Below the pieces are notes generated by a model that saw only the letters and a list, made by a program, of their open reading frames with translations, did not search any database and had not been told where the DNA came from. 64,000 nucleotides of DNA from Tillus elongatus (taxonomy: Eukaryota > Arthropoda > Insecta > Coleoptera > Cleridae): positions 82,285,835-82,349,834 of the forward strand of contig OZ023268.1 of assembly GCA_964006375.1 (NCBI GenBank). The letters are read 5' to 3'. The position numbers and the translations under genes are program-made. Of this stretch, positions 22,291 to 32,407 are shown one piece after another. Positions within the stretch are counted from its first letter, which is position 1. Every line of letters starts with the position of its first letter.

Positions 22291-23090
22291 TTCTCTCATG
22301 TCCTAATATGTGCTAAATGCACCTATATTATCAGTTCAAAAAGGTGATATATTTTAAAAAGAATAGAGCGAATGAGGTTTTAGTTTGCAATTTCTAATTA
22401 CGCTAAGACTCCCCTTCACCGTGCTGTGCTTTTATGTCAGCTTATAGATACTCTGTATAGTTTGGTGATTAGGTCCCTTCTTTGAAGATTAGGACTCTAG
22501 AAGATTATTAAAATCGATAAGCCGCTATGCTGGTATAAATTTTTGTATTTATAGATTATTAAAATATTAAATTATTTGTTCATTAATTAAAGGAGGAATG
22601 TTAACATTGAAAATTTTATCCAGACCAGGTCTACTTCCTTTCCTGAGAATTGTACCTGGGTCCTCTCACTTAATCAATTGACCCTATAAGAGGTTATGCT
22701 ATAAAAGCTTTTATAATATTTATGTCAAAATTTTAGTAGCTAGTAACATCCGTCTGTCAGGGGGACGACTAGTTTTATTGCTTTACCGAATCCACACGAA
22801 TGATCACACGAATATTTACAATTAGGTTGTGATGAAACGTTGTTTTCTAATTATTAGAAAACTCGTAACTTGTAATTAAATAATTAATTAAATATCAAAT
22901 AACAAAATACAAATAATATAAATATATGGTAAAATATTTTCACCGTGAAATATTTTTAAAGCAATTTATATTTAACTAAATGTGTATTTTGTATTTATTA
23001 TCTTATCGCTCTTGATAAGACTGATTAAATTCCAATCGAAGCGGAGATTTTTACCTGCTTCCAAAACCATATAAAAGGCGTAACCACACG

Positions 23091-23110
23091 AGGTAGAGAG
23101 TAGTATTAGT
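23091..23110 (+). promoter_or_regulatory. possible TATA-type core promoter
   Basis: ATATAAAAGGCG near 23069-23082 is followed about 30 bp on by AGTAGTATTAGTTC and TCAGATTG. It resembles a polymerase II promoter of the enclosing element, but no coding frame is seen downstream. Confidence 0.3.
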
Positions 23111-23429
23111 TCTTTTGGTCAGATTGCAACAGCGGACTGTCACCAGTCTGTTCGAGTCTGTACCGATTCCTCTTTCCGCCAGATCGCACCATGTTGGCTT
23201 ATTTCGTTGTACATAAATATTTTTATAGGTGAGAAATTGTCCGTTTTAGTTAATTGATATTTTGTAGCGAATTTTCATACTTTTAATTTTCAGCAGTTCA
23301 GTCAAATTTTAGCAATCGGGATATTTCAATATTGTGCTACATATCGGTGTACTTCTATCTTGTTCTGTATGTAACAGTGTCTTATATTATTTTTGTGCAG
23401 ATGCTGCGGATTTGGCTTGATCCCGATAG

Positions 23430-23660
23430 GGACGCTGATGATTCACAGCCTATCTAGGTCACTAAGGAACACGTCCGTTTCCAGTTGACCCCTTGCATTT
23501 TGTCCAGACCTGAGCTTTCCGCCCTATACATTAGAAACTCTTGTGTTATTTTGGCGAAGACGCTGAGGATTCACAGCTCACTAAAGTAATCAAGATGTTT
23601 GTGTCTCCTGGTTTCAGCCTAGCGGAGATGCTGAGGATTCACAGTCCACACAGGTCTTCC
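23430..23660. repeat. imperfect repeats with GCTGAGGATTCACAG core
   Basis: GACGCTGATGATTCACAG (23430), GACGCTGAGGATTCACAG (23558) and GATGCTGAGGATTCACAG (23628) recur with variable spacing inside the possible piggyBac-like element. No function assigned. Confidence 0.6.
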
Positions 23661-25211
23661 AGGGACTTATATCCTGTCTCTTCCTTCTTAAACTTTCCGT
23701 CCCTTGTGTCCCTTGTTTTGCCTGAGAGCTTGTTAATAACACTGCTGCATTAACTTTCGCTATGTGGTTGTTACCTGCCGTATCCTTGCTTATGTAAACT
23801 GTCGCTCATACTGTATATACTTTGCCGACTCTGTACACTTCATCAAACGCTAGATCTCACCGTTATATAGATAGCCGAATTCTAGTTAATGTTATTAACC
23901 ACCCACATCACTTGGATATAGTTTGTAAATATTCTTTTGTACATATTTTATAGTTTCTTCTATAAAATATAAGGTAGGAAGATTAGAACCATACTTATAT
24001 ACTTATTTTCTCTATAACCCCGACCTTAACTGCAAAATCTGCTAAATCTTTTAATAAAACAGAAGTGATCGGGTCACACCGAGTCAACCATTAAAGACTG
24101 CTTACGGTGTCACTAATCTAGCCGGCTTGAACTAAAGGCTACTGAACTCTTCTCCACAGAGTTACCCAGGTACTTTGACCATTACATTGGTCAGAGTTAA
24201 GTAAAGAAGTCGCAGACATTTTCAACAGGGAGTAAGCCCTCTAAACTCTGGCGTTCGAAATCCTCTGATAGTAACCGTCTATCCGTGACACCAAAAAACG
24301 GTCTGCAAGCAAAGACCTTGTCACAAGGTCCGTACTAGTTTGTTATTAGTAAGTTCATAGCCACTGTCGCGAGCACACGTCTGTGAGGCTGTTGTTACTC
24401 TTTACACCAACCGACTGCCAGTCGATTGTTATTGAAAACGTGCATGTTTTGTGACCGTCGTTATTATATCGGCTGGAAAGTGTTGTGAGAAAGAGGTATG
24501 TTTTTTATCTACACGCAAATAAACACAAATCAAAATTAATTTCAATTACAGTTGAAAAATGCCTCACTTTCATCTGTATCCGACAGAACTCACAAAGTTA
24601 TGCTACTAGTACCTCCTTCGTTTGATGATACCAGTGACAAAGAATATTTATCAGATGAATCGCTTAGAGAATACAATCGCTATTAAAATTTTAGTCATTT
24701 TTAAATTTTCAAATTCAGAGTTTTTATTTTTATTGAACATATAAAACAAAAAATCGAATAATAAGTTGTGTTTAAAGTAGTCGAGTTTTTATTTAATTAA
24801 AAACCTTGTGACAAACTGACGACTGAGAGACGGATGTTACCTGTAACGCTAAATACTGAGATGCGAGACGGATATTACTTCTAAGTACAAAAGAAGGATG
24901 TTACTAGCTAAGGGTTAATATAAATTAATTATTGAGTGTACCATTGTAATTATTATCTTATCTATTATGTAGGTATAAGAGTTAGCAAATTCCAGTCAAA
25001 TGTTGGAGTTTTCAACTGCAGAACTATTAAAGGACTTTATGATACAGAGTTCTGTGAGGCTGATGGTTATCTGTTCGAATATAGACTGTCCAAAGGGAGC
25101 CTTAGGTAAGGATTTGATGAACTATGATAAACTATTATTTAATGTCTGGAGCCAAGACAGGTTATTATGTTGAAAAGATCTAAATACACGCTTCTTTGTT
25201 TAGTACATTTA

Positions 25212-25325
25212 CGAGCCCTAACAACTATATGTTGGGACAAGCTAACATTTCGGAAATAATACAACGGCTTTTCCAAACGACTTAATAGTTTTTACTTTTA
25301 AATACAAACATAACAGTAAATTCTA
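25212..25325 (+). repeat. left terminal inverted repeat of the Tc1-like element
   Basis: Matches the reverse complement of 26805-26921 with few differences, apart from a small indel near the AGTTTTTACTTTTAAATAC block. Confidence 0.9.
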
Positions 25326-25592
25326 TATTATTAAAAAACCTTTTCATGCCCTGGTAAAGTAATCTCTATTAATAATAGCGTAATTTGTCATTGGAAGGTC
25401 AAACTTGCTGACAACTAAAAGTTGAGACAAGCACAAATCTTGTACTTAAAATGTTTAAATTAGTTATAGGCGGCGTTGGTATAAACGCCAAAATTATTTT
25501 ATTTGTCCATTGGCAGTTGGCCATTAATGTAAAACATCAAGTAGTGATGTTAGTAATTGTTAACATACTTTATTGTTAATTTAATTAAAATA

Positions 25593-26678
25593 ATGGGTCG
25601 TGGAAAGGCTACGAACCAGAAATTACGTGAAATTATTATTCATCAATACCATAAGGGTAAAACAATGCGTAAAATTGCTAGTGATTTAACTATTTCAAAA
25701 TCTACAGTGTACAATATAAAAAAAATAATCAGTGAGACTGCTAATGTGGACGTTCGGGGCAGAAGTTCGGGAAGACCGCAACTCGTTTCTAAAAGAGATT
25801 TGTGAAATTTAGTTAAAATATGCAAGTCGTCATGAAGAAGCACCCTTCGAGAAATAACTGCTAAATGGAACACGGTAACTGGATTAAATATATGTAGAGA
25901 ATGTTGTTGAAAATACATGTGTAAATGCGGTCTGGGATTTTACAAGGTAAGTTTACTTTTGAATGGTTCATACAGTATCAAAAGTCTCATAAAATGTCTT
26001 ATTTAGGCAAAAGAAAAGCCGCTGTTAACAGAAGTTCAGAAGAAAAACCGATATAATTGGGCAAGATCTAAACTACTCTGGAGAGAAAATGAGTGGAATA
26101 AAATAGTATTTAGTGATGAGGCTAAATTTGATGTTTGCGTTGGAGACCACCGTAAACGAGTAATACGGAATAAAACAGAAGCCTTCCATAAAGATTGCCT
26201 GAAAAGAGTTGTTAAGTTCCCAAAGGGGATTATGGTGTGGGGCTGCATGTCGGCAAGGGGTTTAGGTTTGTTAAAATTTATAGAGGGCACTGTAAATGCC
26301 CAAAAATATCAAGAGATACTTCAAACCACACTTTTGCCTAGTATTCAAAAATTGTTTCCCGACAATGATTTCATATTTCAACAAGATGGAGCATCATGCC
26401 ATTCGGCAAAATCAACCAAAAAGTGGTTTGGTGACAATAATGTAAAGGTTTTATCGCATCCAGCTAGCAGTCCGGATTTAAATGTGATAGAAACCGTATG
26501 GCATAAAATGAAGCAGTATTTAAGAAACCACCCTCAACGTACAATATCTGATTTACGGACAAAACTACAAGAAATCTGGGACAATTTTTCTGTTGAAATG
26601 TGTCAATCTTTGGTCAATACAATGCCTGCAAGAGTCCAAGCAGTTGTTAAAGCTAAGGGTGATGTGACCCCATATTAA
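25593..26678 (+). pseudogene. Tc1 transposase with intron and three in-frame TGA codons
   Basis: Exon 1 25593-25946, intron 25947-26006 (GTAAGT...TTTAG, 60 bp), exon 2 26007-26678; 341 codons, the normal Tc1 length. The start MGRGKATNQKLRE precedes an HTH (ISKSTVYNIKK) and an AT-hook-like GRSSGRP. Catalytic DD34E residues are intact: FSDEAKF, FQQDGASCH, SSPDLNVIETVW. Splicing is needed to join GLGFYK to AKEKPLLTEVQKK, where Tc1 proteins continue. Three TGA codons at 25803, 25842 and 25908 all stand where Arg fits, as expected of CGA decay. Otherwise the frame is complete. Confidence 0.9.
25947..26006 (+). other. 60-bp GT-AG intron in the Tc1 transposase gene
   Basis: AAG|GTAAGT donor and TGTCTTATTTAG| acceptor. 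Removal keeps the frame and restores the family's contiguous sequence; reading through would interrupt it. Confidence 0.8.
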
Positions 26679-26804
26679 ATTTAGCTTTATTCTCAAGTTG
26701 TCCCAACATTTAGTTGTCAGTTAATTTGAATATTAAGTGACAAAGTACTCCACTGTTAATGTACATTGCTTTACCAAATCATAGAAGCATTTTTAAATGG
26801 TCTA

Positions 26805-26921
26805 GGATATATTGTTATGTTTGTATTTAAAAGTAAAAACTAAATAATTCAGTCGTTTGGAAAAGCCGTTGTATTATTTCCGAAATATTAGCTTGTCCCA
26901 ACATATAGTTGTTAGGGCTCG
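26805..26921 (-). repeat. right terminal inverted repeat of the Tc1-like element
   Basis: Inverted partner of 25212-25325, ending GGGCTCG then the TA target site. Confidence 0.9.
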
Positions 26922-26939
26922 TATATAATTATTCTAGAT

Positions 26940-27235
26940 GGTAATACATGTGGCTCAGTGGCAATCTGGACTTGCCGTAGACTCGTAGAAAAGACATGGG
27001 TGCTGAATCCCAGGATGGTATATTGGATATACCAAACTGTGGTTAAACCCATGGTCACATATCCACATAGTATGGTGGCCAAAAACGGAACAAGCCTCAA
27101 CACAAATCAAATTGCAAAGGCTGATCTTGTGACAGTATTTTTCTGAAACAAGTGCGTTGCAAGACAACAAACAGAAAATACAGGAAATGGAACATATATG
27201 AGGGGATATACTGCTCATAATAGTTAGTCAAACTA
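26940..27235 (+). pseudogene. R1/I-like RT thumb fragment
   Basis: Plus-strand reading gives AIWTCRRLVEKTWVLNPRMV and then YWIYQTVVKPMVTY, closely parallel to RRLYEKTWGLRPSMAHWLY at 17089. It begins only about 20 bp after the Tc1 element's target site. The frame breaks after about 60 residues. Confidence 0.75.
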
Positions 27236-27830
27236 GTAAATATTTACCTTGTATAATGACCACCTTAAATTAAAACCAATAAAATAACTATATTCCACCT
27301 TAATTGGACTTAATGACACTCAGCAGGTTGTATTAGCTATCTTTCTACCCGCTCCAACTCACCTATTTTTAGGATTTCGAACATACTATTTGGCCTCGTT
27401 ACTTATGTTTATCTGTAGATTTTAAATTTATGAATTATAAATTATCTACAACGCTTCGCACATGGTTGAAGCTACTCAAATAACTACTTAAGATACTCAT
27501 CACATGAGTTCAACGATACAAGATTATGTAATTCTCAACTTCAACCATGACAGTAGCGATGTGATTAAAAATTGCTGAGTTTCTGTGATATCCATTCGTA
27601 CTACCATCTACAGTAGTTGATGTTTTGTGGAAATAAATTGTTTCTGAATTTTGTTTTTTCACACTGTACAAAACACAGACGCCTAAGATCAAGTGTCACA
27701 TTTTACCGCTAGAAGCGTATACAGCTCCCATTCTCGAGTCAGTAATCCAAGTATGTCGTTAAAGACGATTCCGTTCAGCTTGTGTGATTTTTTTTTCTGA
27801 GTGTTTTTTGTGTGCTTGTCGTTTTTTCAA
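27236..27830. other. no feature recognised
   Basis: AT-rich DNA without a domain-bearing frame. It may include the 5' non-coding end of the mariner relic that follows, but no terminal repeat was identified. Confidence 0.4.
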
Positions 27831-27831
27831 T

Positions 27832-28775
27832 GGCTGATTTTCATAAACAACACGTGGATGTTAAGTTTTACTTCTTGTTCGAAAAAAAACTGACACAGAA
27901 ACTCTTGAAACGTTAAAAAGTGTCCAAGTGGTTTTTCCATTTCAAAAGAGGTAACATTTCAGTTGATGACAAACCTTGCTCTGGTCATCCTTCCACGGCT
28001 CGAACTGATGAAAATGTTAAAAAAAAGAAGTGAAATCATCCTGATAGATCGACGACGGGCCATTGACGAAGTTGTGGAGCTGTCCGGAGTGACTTGGAGT
28101 TCAGTTCAACGAATTTTAATGGAGGATTTAGGGATGAAAAGGGTGACAGCCAAATTTGTGCTTCGAGTGCTGACTGTTGAACAAGTGTGGAAGCATGCTG
28201 TGCTTTGAAAGAAGTGTTCTGAAATGATCCAAACTTAGTTAAAGTTACAGGAAGACTCCCAAGTTTGCGTCGCCCCAGAAAAGCTCGTCAAGTGAAATCA
28301 AACGGCAAAACAATGCTGATTTGTTTTTTCAGTGTGAGAGGAGTTGTCCATTGAGAGTTTGTTCCACAGGGGTAGACAGACAACCACACTTTCTACCTGG
28401 AAGTTTTGAAAAGATTGCGCAACAGTTTGTGGCGGAAGAGGCCTGATTTGTGGCAGTTGGGTGACTGGTTTTTCCACCACGATAAGGCCCCACACACAGC
28501 CCCGCCTGTGTGTCAATTATTGACCAAAAATGGTATGACCTCTTTACCCCACCTCCCCTGTTCAACCGACCTTGCCCCTTGCGACTTTTTTATTTCCCCG
28601 AATGAAAAGGGACATGAAAGGAAAGCGTTTTGCCGACGTTGCTGAAGTGAAGAAAAAATGACGGACTTGCTGTCGGGCACCACAGAAGGATGATTTCAAA
28701 CATGTTTTGAACAATGGAAGAAAAGATTAGACAAGTGTAGTACTAGTGCCAGGGTGGAGTACTTTAAAGGGGATT
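27832..28775 (+). pseudogene. mariner transposase relic (second subfamily)
   Basis: Plus-strand fragments in order: SVDDKPCSGHPSTARTDENV, a DRRRAIDEVVELSGVTWSSV HTH region, RPRKARQVKSNGKTMLICFF, EVLKRLRNSLWRKRPDLW, FFHHDKAPHTA (second Asp), then CSTDLAPCDFF (third Asp). C-terminus CFEQWKKRLDKC matches the family. The block holding the first catalytic Asp is deleted between about 28250 and 28270, and there are many stops. The motifs differ from the mariner at 19444-21960, so two mariner lineages are present. Confidence 0.85.
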
Positions 28776-28849
28776 GAAGGTTTTTTTGTTTATTTATTCA
28801 GATTATTTACAAAGGCAGAGCCTATATTGTGACATAAAATGTCTGATTT

Positions 28850-29080
28850 TCAGAGAAAAAAACAGCACTCAGACCCCCCCACACTGGTCCCAGTTAAGTA
28901 TCCAGTCAATACTTGAAGCTGCCTATACTCGGTGCAGCAGCAGTATCCTCCGACAGATTGTTCCAAGCATCAAAAAACCTATTTGCAAAGAAGCTCATAT
29001 AGGAGGTACAGAATGGTTCCTTCCTCAGCTCGAACCAGTATCCTCGAAGTCTTGAAGCACTGTCCAGGGTCACAAATCGT
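28850..29080 (-). pseudogene. CR1/L2-like RT C-terminal fragment
   Basis: Minus-strand reading from about 29045 gives GYWFELRKEPFCTSYMSFFA, NRFFDAWNNLSEDTAAAP and SIGSFKY. This matches the RxxFFxxRxVxxWNxLPxxVxxAxSxxxFK tail at the ORF2 end of many non-LTR elements. Only this 3' end is present, as in a strongly 5'-truncated insertion. Confidence 0.75.
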
Positions 29081-29419
29081 CGTCCTCGGGACGTAGGGGC
29101 TTAACTGACAAAAAAGCGAAATTGAGTTAAGCCCTGCAAAGTGAATGTTTCACCATGCTTTATGTTACCACAAAAGGGCTTATCCGAGTTTCTCAAGGTT
29201 AAGTTAGTAATGCAATATGATACTTGGACCTATCTTATATGTCTTAAAATATTAACTGGACGAAGGGGTTTATGTAATTAGGCCTTTTCGTAAAAAATAT
29301 ATTTAGAGGACATTAGGAAATCATTAGTTTCACGAAGAGGCCTAACTAACGCTTTGCGCCTGCGCCTGTAGTTATATATAGGAATATAACACAAACCACT
29401 ATTTTTAACATCGACATTC

Positions 29420-31065
29420 CTGACAAACACAAAATATCCAAACAACCCGAAGAATATATCGTTAAAGGGGAATTAAGAGAGTATGTATCAGAGGAAAAAA
29501 ATCAATACAAAAGACATAGCAAAGACTCTGTGCAATTCTGGTCTACAATACAAGTCTCTGACCAAAAAACTGATTGTCCCTGAAAGCAAAATGGGTATGG
29601 TTGCAATGCTGAATCTTGCAAGAGAATCGGTAAGAAATGTTTTTTGTTTAACGATGATATTCAGCAGCAAATTTTTAACAAATTTCATAATCCTAGGGGA
29701 TTTGTAGTTGAAACGCAAATATGTAGTTCGTTTTATTAATGAAGAATGTATTAAAAGAAAAACGATATCAACACATCAGTCCAGGCGTCAAAAGACTAAG
29801 CATTTTTTTCTTCCTTTGCATGGAAAAAAAGAGATGGTATGCAAAAGTATGTTTTTACATTAGGTTACCGATAAAGCCATGCGTACTGCAGTTAAAAAAA
29901 AATTAAAGCAGCGGTATAAGTACTAAAGATGTGTGTGGAGGTCGCCAGCATTTGTATGCTTTAAAAGACAAAGCCTTACGAGTATCTGTAATCAATCATA
30001 TTAAACGATTTCCAAAAGTGGAAACCCACTATCGCCGCAAGAGTTCAACAAGGAAATACCTACATAGCGATTTATCTCTGCCGTAAATGTACATACTTTA
30101 TTTAGAACATTGTGCAGAAAATGGTATTGAGAAAGCGTCTTTTTTCTTTATACAGTCAAATTTTTAAAAGTATGCAGCTGTCTTTTCACAGGCCTAAAAA
30201 GGACCAATGCAGTCTTTGCATGTCATATTTACAGGGATCTGATGAAATCAAGACAATTTTAAATGATCAATATCAAAAGCATAACGAAGCATATAAAAGA
30301 AGAAAAGGTTAGACATAAAAATATTTGCAAAGAAGAAGCCCAGCTTCATAAAATGTCCGTGGTTTGTGCTTCATTTGACCTGAAATAGGTTATTCATATA
30401 CCTATATCAAACGATAACAAAATCTTCTAAAAAAGAAGGCTAGGGGTTTTTAACTTTACAATATTCGATATTGGCTCTAGAGATTGTTTTCGTTTTACCT
30501 GGAGTGAGGGAAATGGTAAACGAGGTTCCTGTGAGATAGCGACAGCTTTGTATACTTTTTTAGGTAGATACTACAAAGATGGAACTAAGACAGTATACCT
30601 ATTCGCAAAGGGACGTGGGAGGGGGCAAAATAAAAAAAGCAGTTATAGCCTCCACTCGACTGTATGTAATTAACAACAGCACACGAATTTAGAATAGATA
30701 TTCCTTAGATTCTTTGCCCCTCACCTTGGTCAAAACGAAGGAGACTCTGCCCACAGCGCGATTCCAAATGCTCCAAAAATTATCTGATGATATCATGATT
30801 CCCAAGCAACTCATTTCAGTATTTCATCTGGCGAGAAGAAAGAATCCATATAATGTTGTCCCCTTAAGCTACACTTACTTTTTAGATTTTAAGATGTTTG
30901 GCAAAATCTTCGACTTATCTCCGTACGTACAGATGATAGCAGTTCAGACAAAAACATAAAGTGGAATGAAATGGTTAAATTTGCTGTAAAGAAAAATGAG
31001 CCGATAAAGATTTATTTTAAGAATAACCATTTAGATATTGTTCCTAAACGTCAAAATGTTTGGGG
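29420..31065 (+). pseudogene. DDE-like protein of an arthropod TE-associated family (decayed)
   Basis: Across several frames: THYRRKSSTRKYLHSDLSL near 30030-30080, LSFHRPKKDQCSLCMSY at 30180-30230, VCASFDL, IPISNDNKIF, FNFTIFDIGS, SEGNGKRGSCEIATALYTF at 30500-30560, GRGQNKK near 30615, FFAPHLGQNEGDSAHSAI at 30710-30760, and ARRKNPYNVVPLSYTYFLDF near 30835. The order HRPKKDQCxxC, GSCEIA, GGQNxN, GHxxNExDSxHS and RRKNPYxVxPL is one I know from abundant uncharacterised arthropod proteins (DUF7869-like). Many stops and frameshifts. A catalytic role is inferred only. Confidence 0.6.
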
Positions 31066-31071
31066 TTGACA

Positions 31072-31687
31072 TCTTTGGGTTGGTTGAATAAAAGGCTTTT
31101 TCTTTCCAAAGAAAATATTTTATTCCTTGTCCCGACGCGTTTCGACCTTTTTTAACTGGTCATCCTCAGGGGAATCTAGAATTTACAAAAGGCTTGTCAG
31201 AAAAACTGAGTTTTCTGGTAGGCTACTTCTGCGAGGGTACAATACAGAATATAGAAGATAAAATGAGGTGACAAAAAGCTAACCTCAACATTAAGTCAAA
31301 AGGTTAAAAGTTAAAACTGTCTAACTACAAAGCTATCAAAGTAATCTTTGATAGCTTTGTAGTTAGACAGTTTTAATATAAAGTTAAAACTGTCTAACTA
31401 CAAAACTATCAAAGTAATCTTTGATAGCTATGTAGTTAGACAGTTTTAATTTTAACCTTTTGACTTAATGTTGAGGTTAGCTTTTTGTCGCCTCATTTTA
31501 TCTTCTATATTCTGTATTGTACCCTTGCAGAAGTAGCCTACCGGAAAACTCAGTTTTTCTCACAAGCCTTTTGTAAATTCTAGATTCCCCTGAGGATGAC
31601 CAGTTAAAAAAGGTAAAAACGCATCGGGACAAGGAATACAATATTTTGTTTGGAAAGAAAAAGCCTTTTATTCAACTAACCCAAAGA
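31072..31687. mobile_element. palindromic foldback element (~616 bp)
   Basis: The whole segment is one inverted repeat: TCTTTGGGTTGGTTGAATAA at 31072 pairs with the end at 31687, with about 300-bp arms and very few mismatches. At the centre are two successive ~67-bp perfect-looking palindromes (31308-31374 and 31383-31449) built on AAAACTGTCTAACTACAAA. It lies inside the 29085-32190 element, after its gene. No coding frame. Confidence 0.9.
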
Positions 31688-32407
31688 TAACCTTTTAAAA
31701 ACTCAGTACACATCAATCAGTTTAAAAAGCCAAACATCTGCTTCTGTTATGAACAATAATATACCCAAGCTTTACAAAGAACCACCTCCAGTGGTACCAG
31801 TTGTGAAAGAAACAGAACACGCGGACTTTTATCGGTCATTACCTCATTAGACAGCACATTTTCGTTTTTGCATTACATAATCAAATAATCCCAAAGCTAT
31901 CTTATTAGTTTATAGTGGGCTTATCCCACAATTTTCTTTTTTTTTTTGCAGCCACAAATGGGCTTATCTACAAAAACAAATTATTTGGAGTCCTTTTTTT
32001 ATTATTTTTTTTACTTTACTTATTTTAAAATAAATTCGCGATATTTTATATTTTCATAAAAAAATAGTAACCCTTTTGGAATGAAACACTAAATGTTTAA
32101 ATTTCACGTCAAAATACTATAAAATCTTTAAAACGCTCTCCTGAAAAATAGTGATATATCAGTTAAGCCCCTACGCCCTGAGGACGTCGAAATGCAGAAC
32201 TAGGTCTATGACATAGACCATGCCCTCTACAACGCCCTCTAGCGGCAAAACGATATGAGATAGCAGAGTTTTGTTTGCGCTAGTGAGTTTCTCATAAAAT
32301 TTGAACCCGGGAGACGGAGATCGATTTTTTTAAATCTCTGACAGAAAAATGAATTTCCATAAGAAATCGTCTACTTTGGCACACGCTGTGCAGGAGTAAT
32401 GGAGCCA

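Larger units (their letters stand above)
22731..24918. mobile_element. possible piggyBac-like element, internally deleted
   Basis: The right end reads GGATGTTACTAGCTAAGGG then TTAA (24915-24918), as expected for a CCC-type terminus with TTAA target. The left end at 22735-22756 has TAGCTAGTAACATCC, matching 15 bp of the inverted right end, but its outer CCC/TTAA is decayed. Subterminal GACGGATGTTAC repeats lie at 24833 and 24870. Inside, a candidate splice donor at 24492 and acceptor at 24551 precede a short acidic frame (DDTSDKEYLSDESL) ending at 24685. No transposase core is seen. Confidence 0.4.
25212..26921 (+). mobile_element. complete Tc1-like transposon (1710 bp)
   Basis: Terminal inverted repeats of about 115 bp start CGAGCCCTAACAACTATATG at 25212, with the same sequence inverted ending at 26921. 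A TA dinucleotide flanks each end (25210-25211 and 26922-26923), the standard Tc1 target duplication. One transposase gene with an intron lies inside. The ends are almost identical to each other, so the copy is fairly recent. Confidence 0.95.
29085..32190 (+). mobile_element. 3.1-kb element with short inverted ends and decayed DDE-like gene
   Basis: The left end CCTCGGGACGTAGGGGCTTA...ACTGA and the right end TCAGTTAAGCCCCTACGCCCTGAGG are inverted copies of about 28 bp. Between them lies one decayed gene on the plus strand (29420-31065) and a later palindromic insertion (31072-31687). Target-site duplication could not be defined. Superfamily not assigned from sequence alone. Confidence 0.6.

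Noticed and set aside
22599..24100. Possible LTR starting TGTTAACATTG after AAAGGAGG
   Set aside because: No matching terminal CA end, primer-binding site or second LTR; the inverted ends at 22735/24918 explain the region better.
31132..31180. Complete hammerhead ribozyme
   Set aside because: An extra base lies between the CTGANGA core and stem II, and stems I and III cannot be drawn; kept only as a motif observation.
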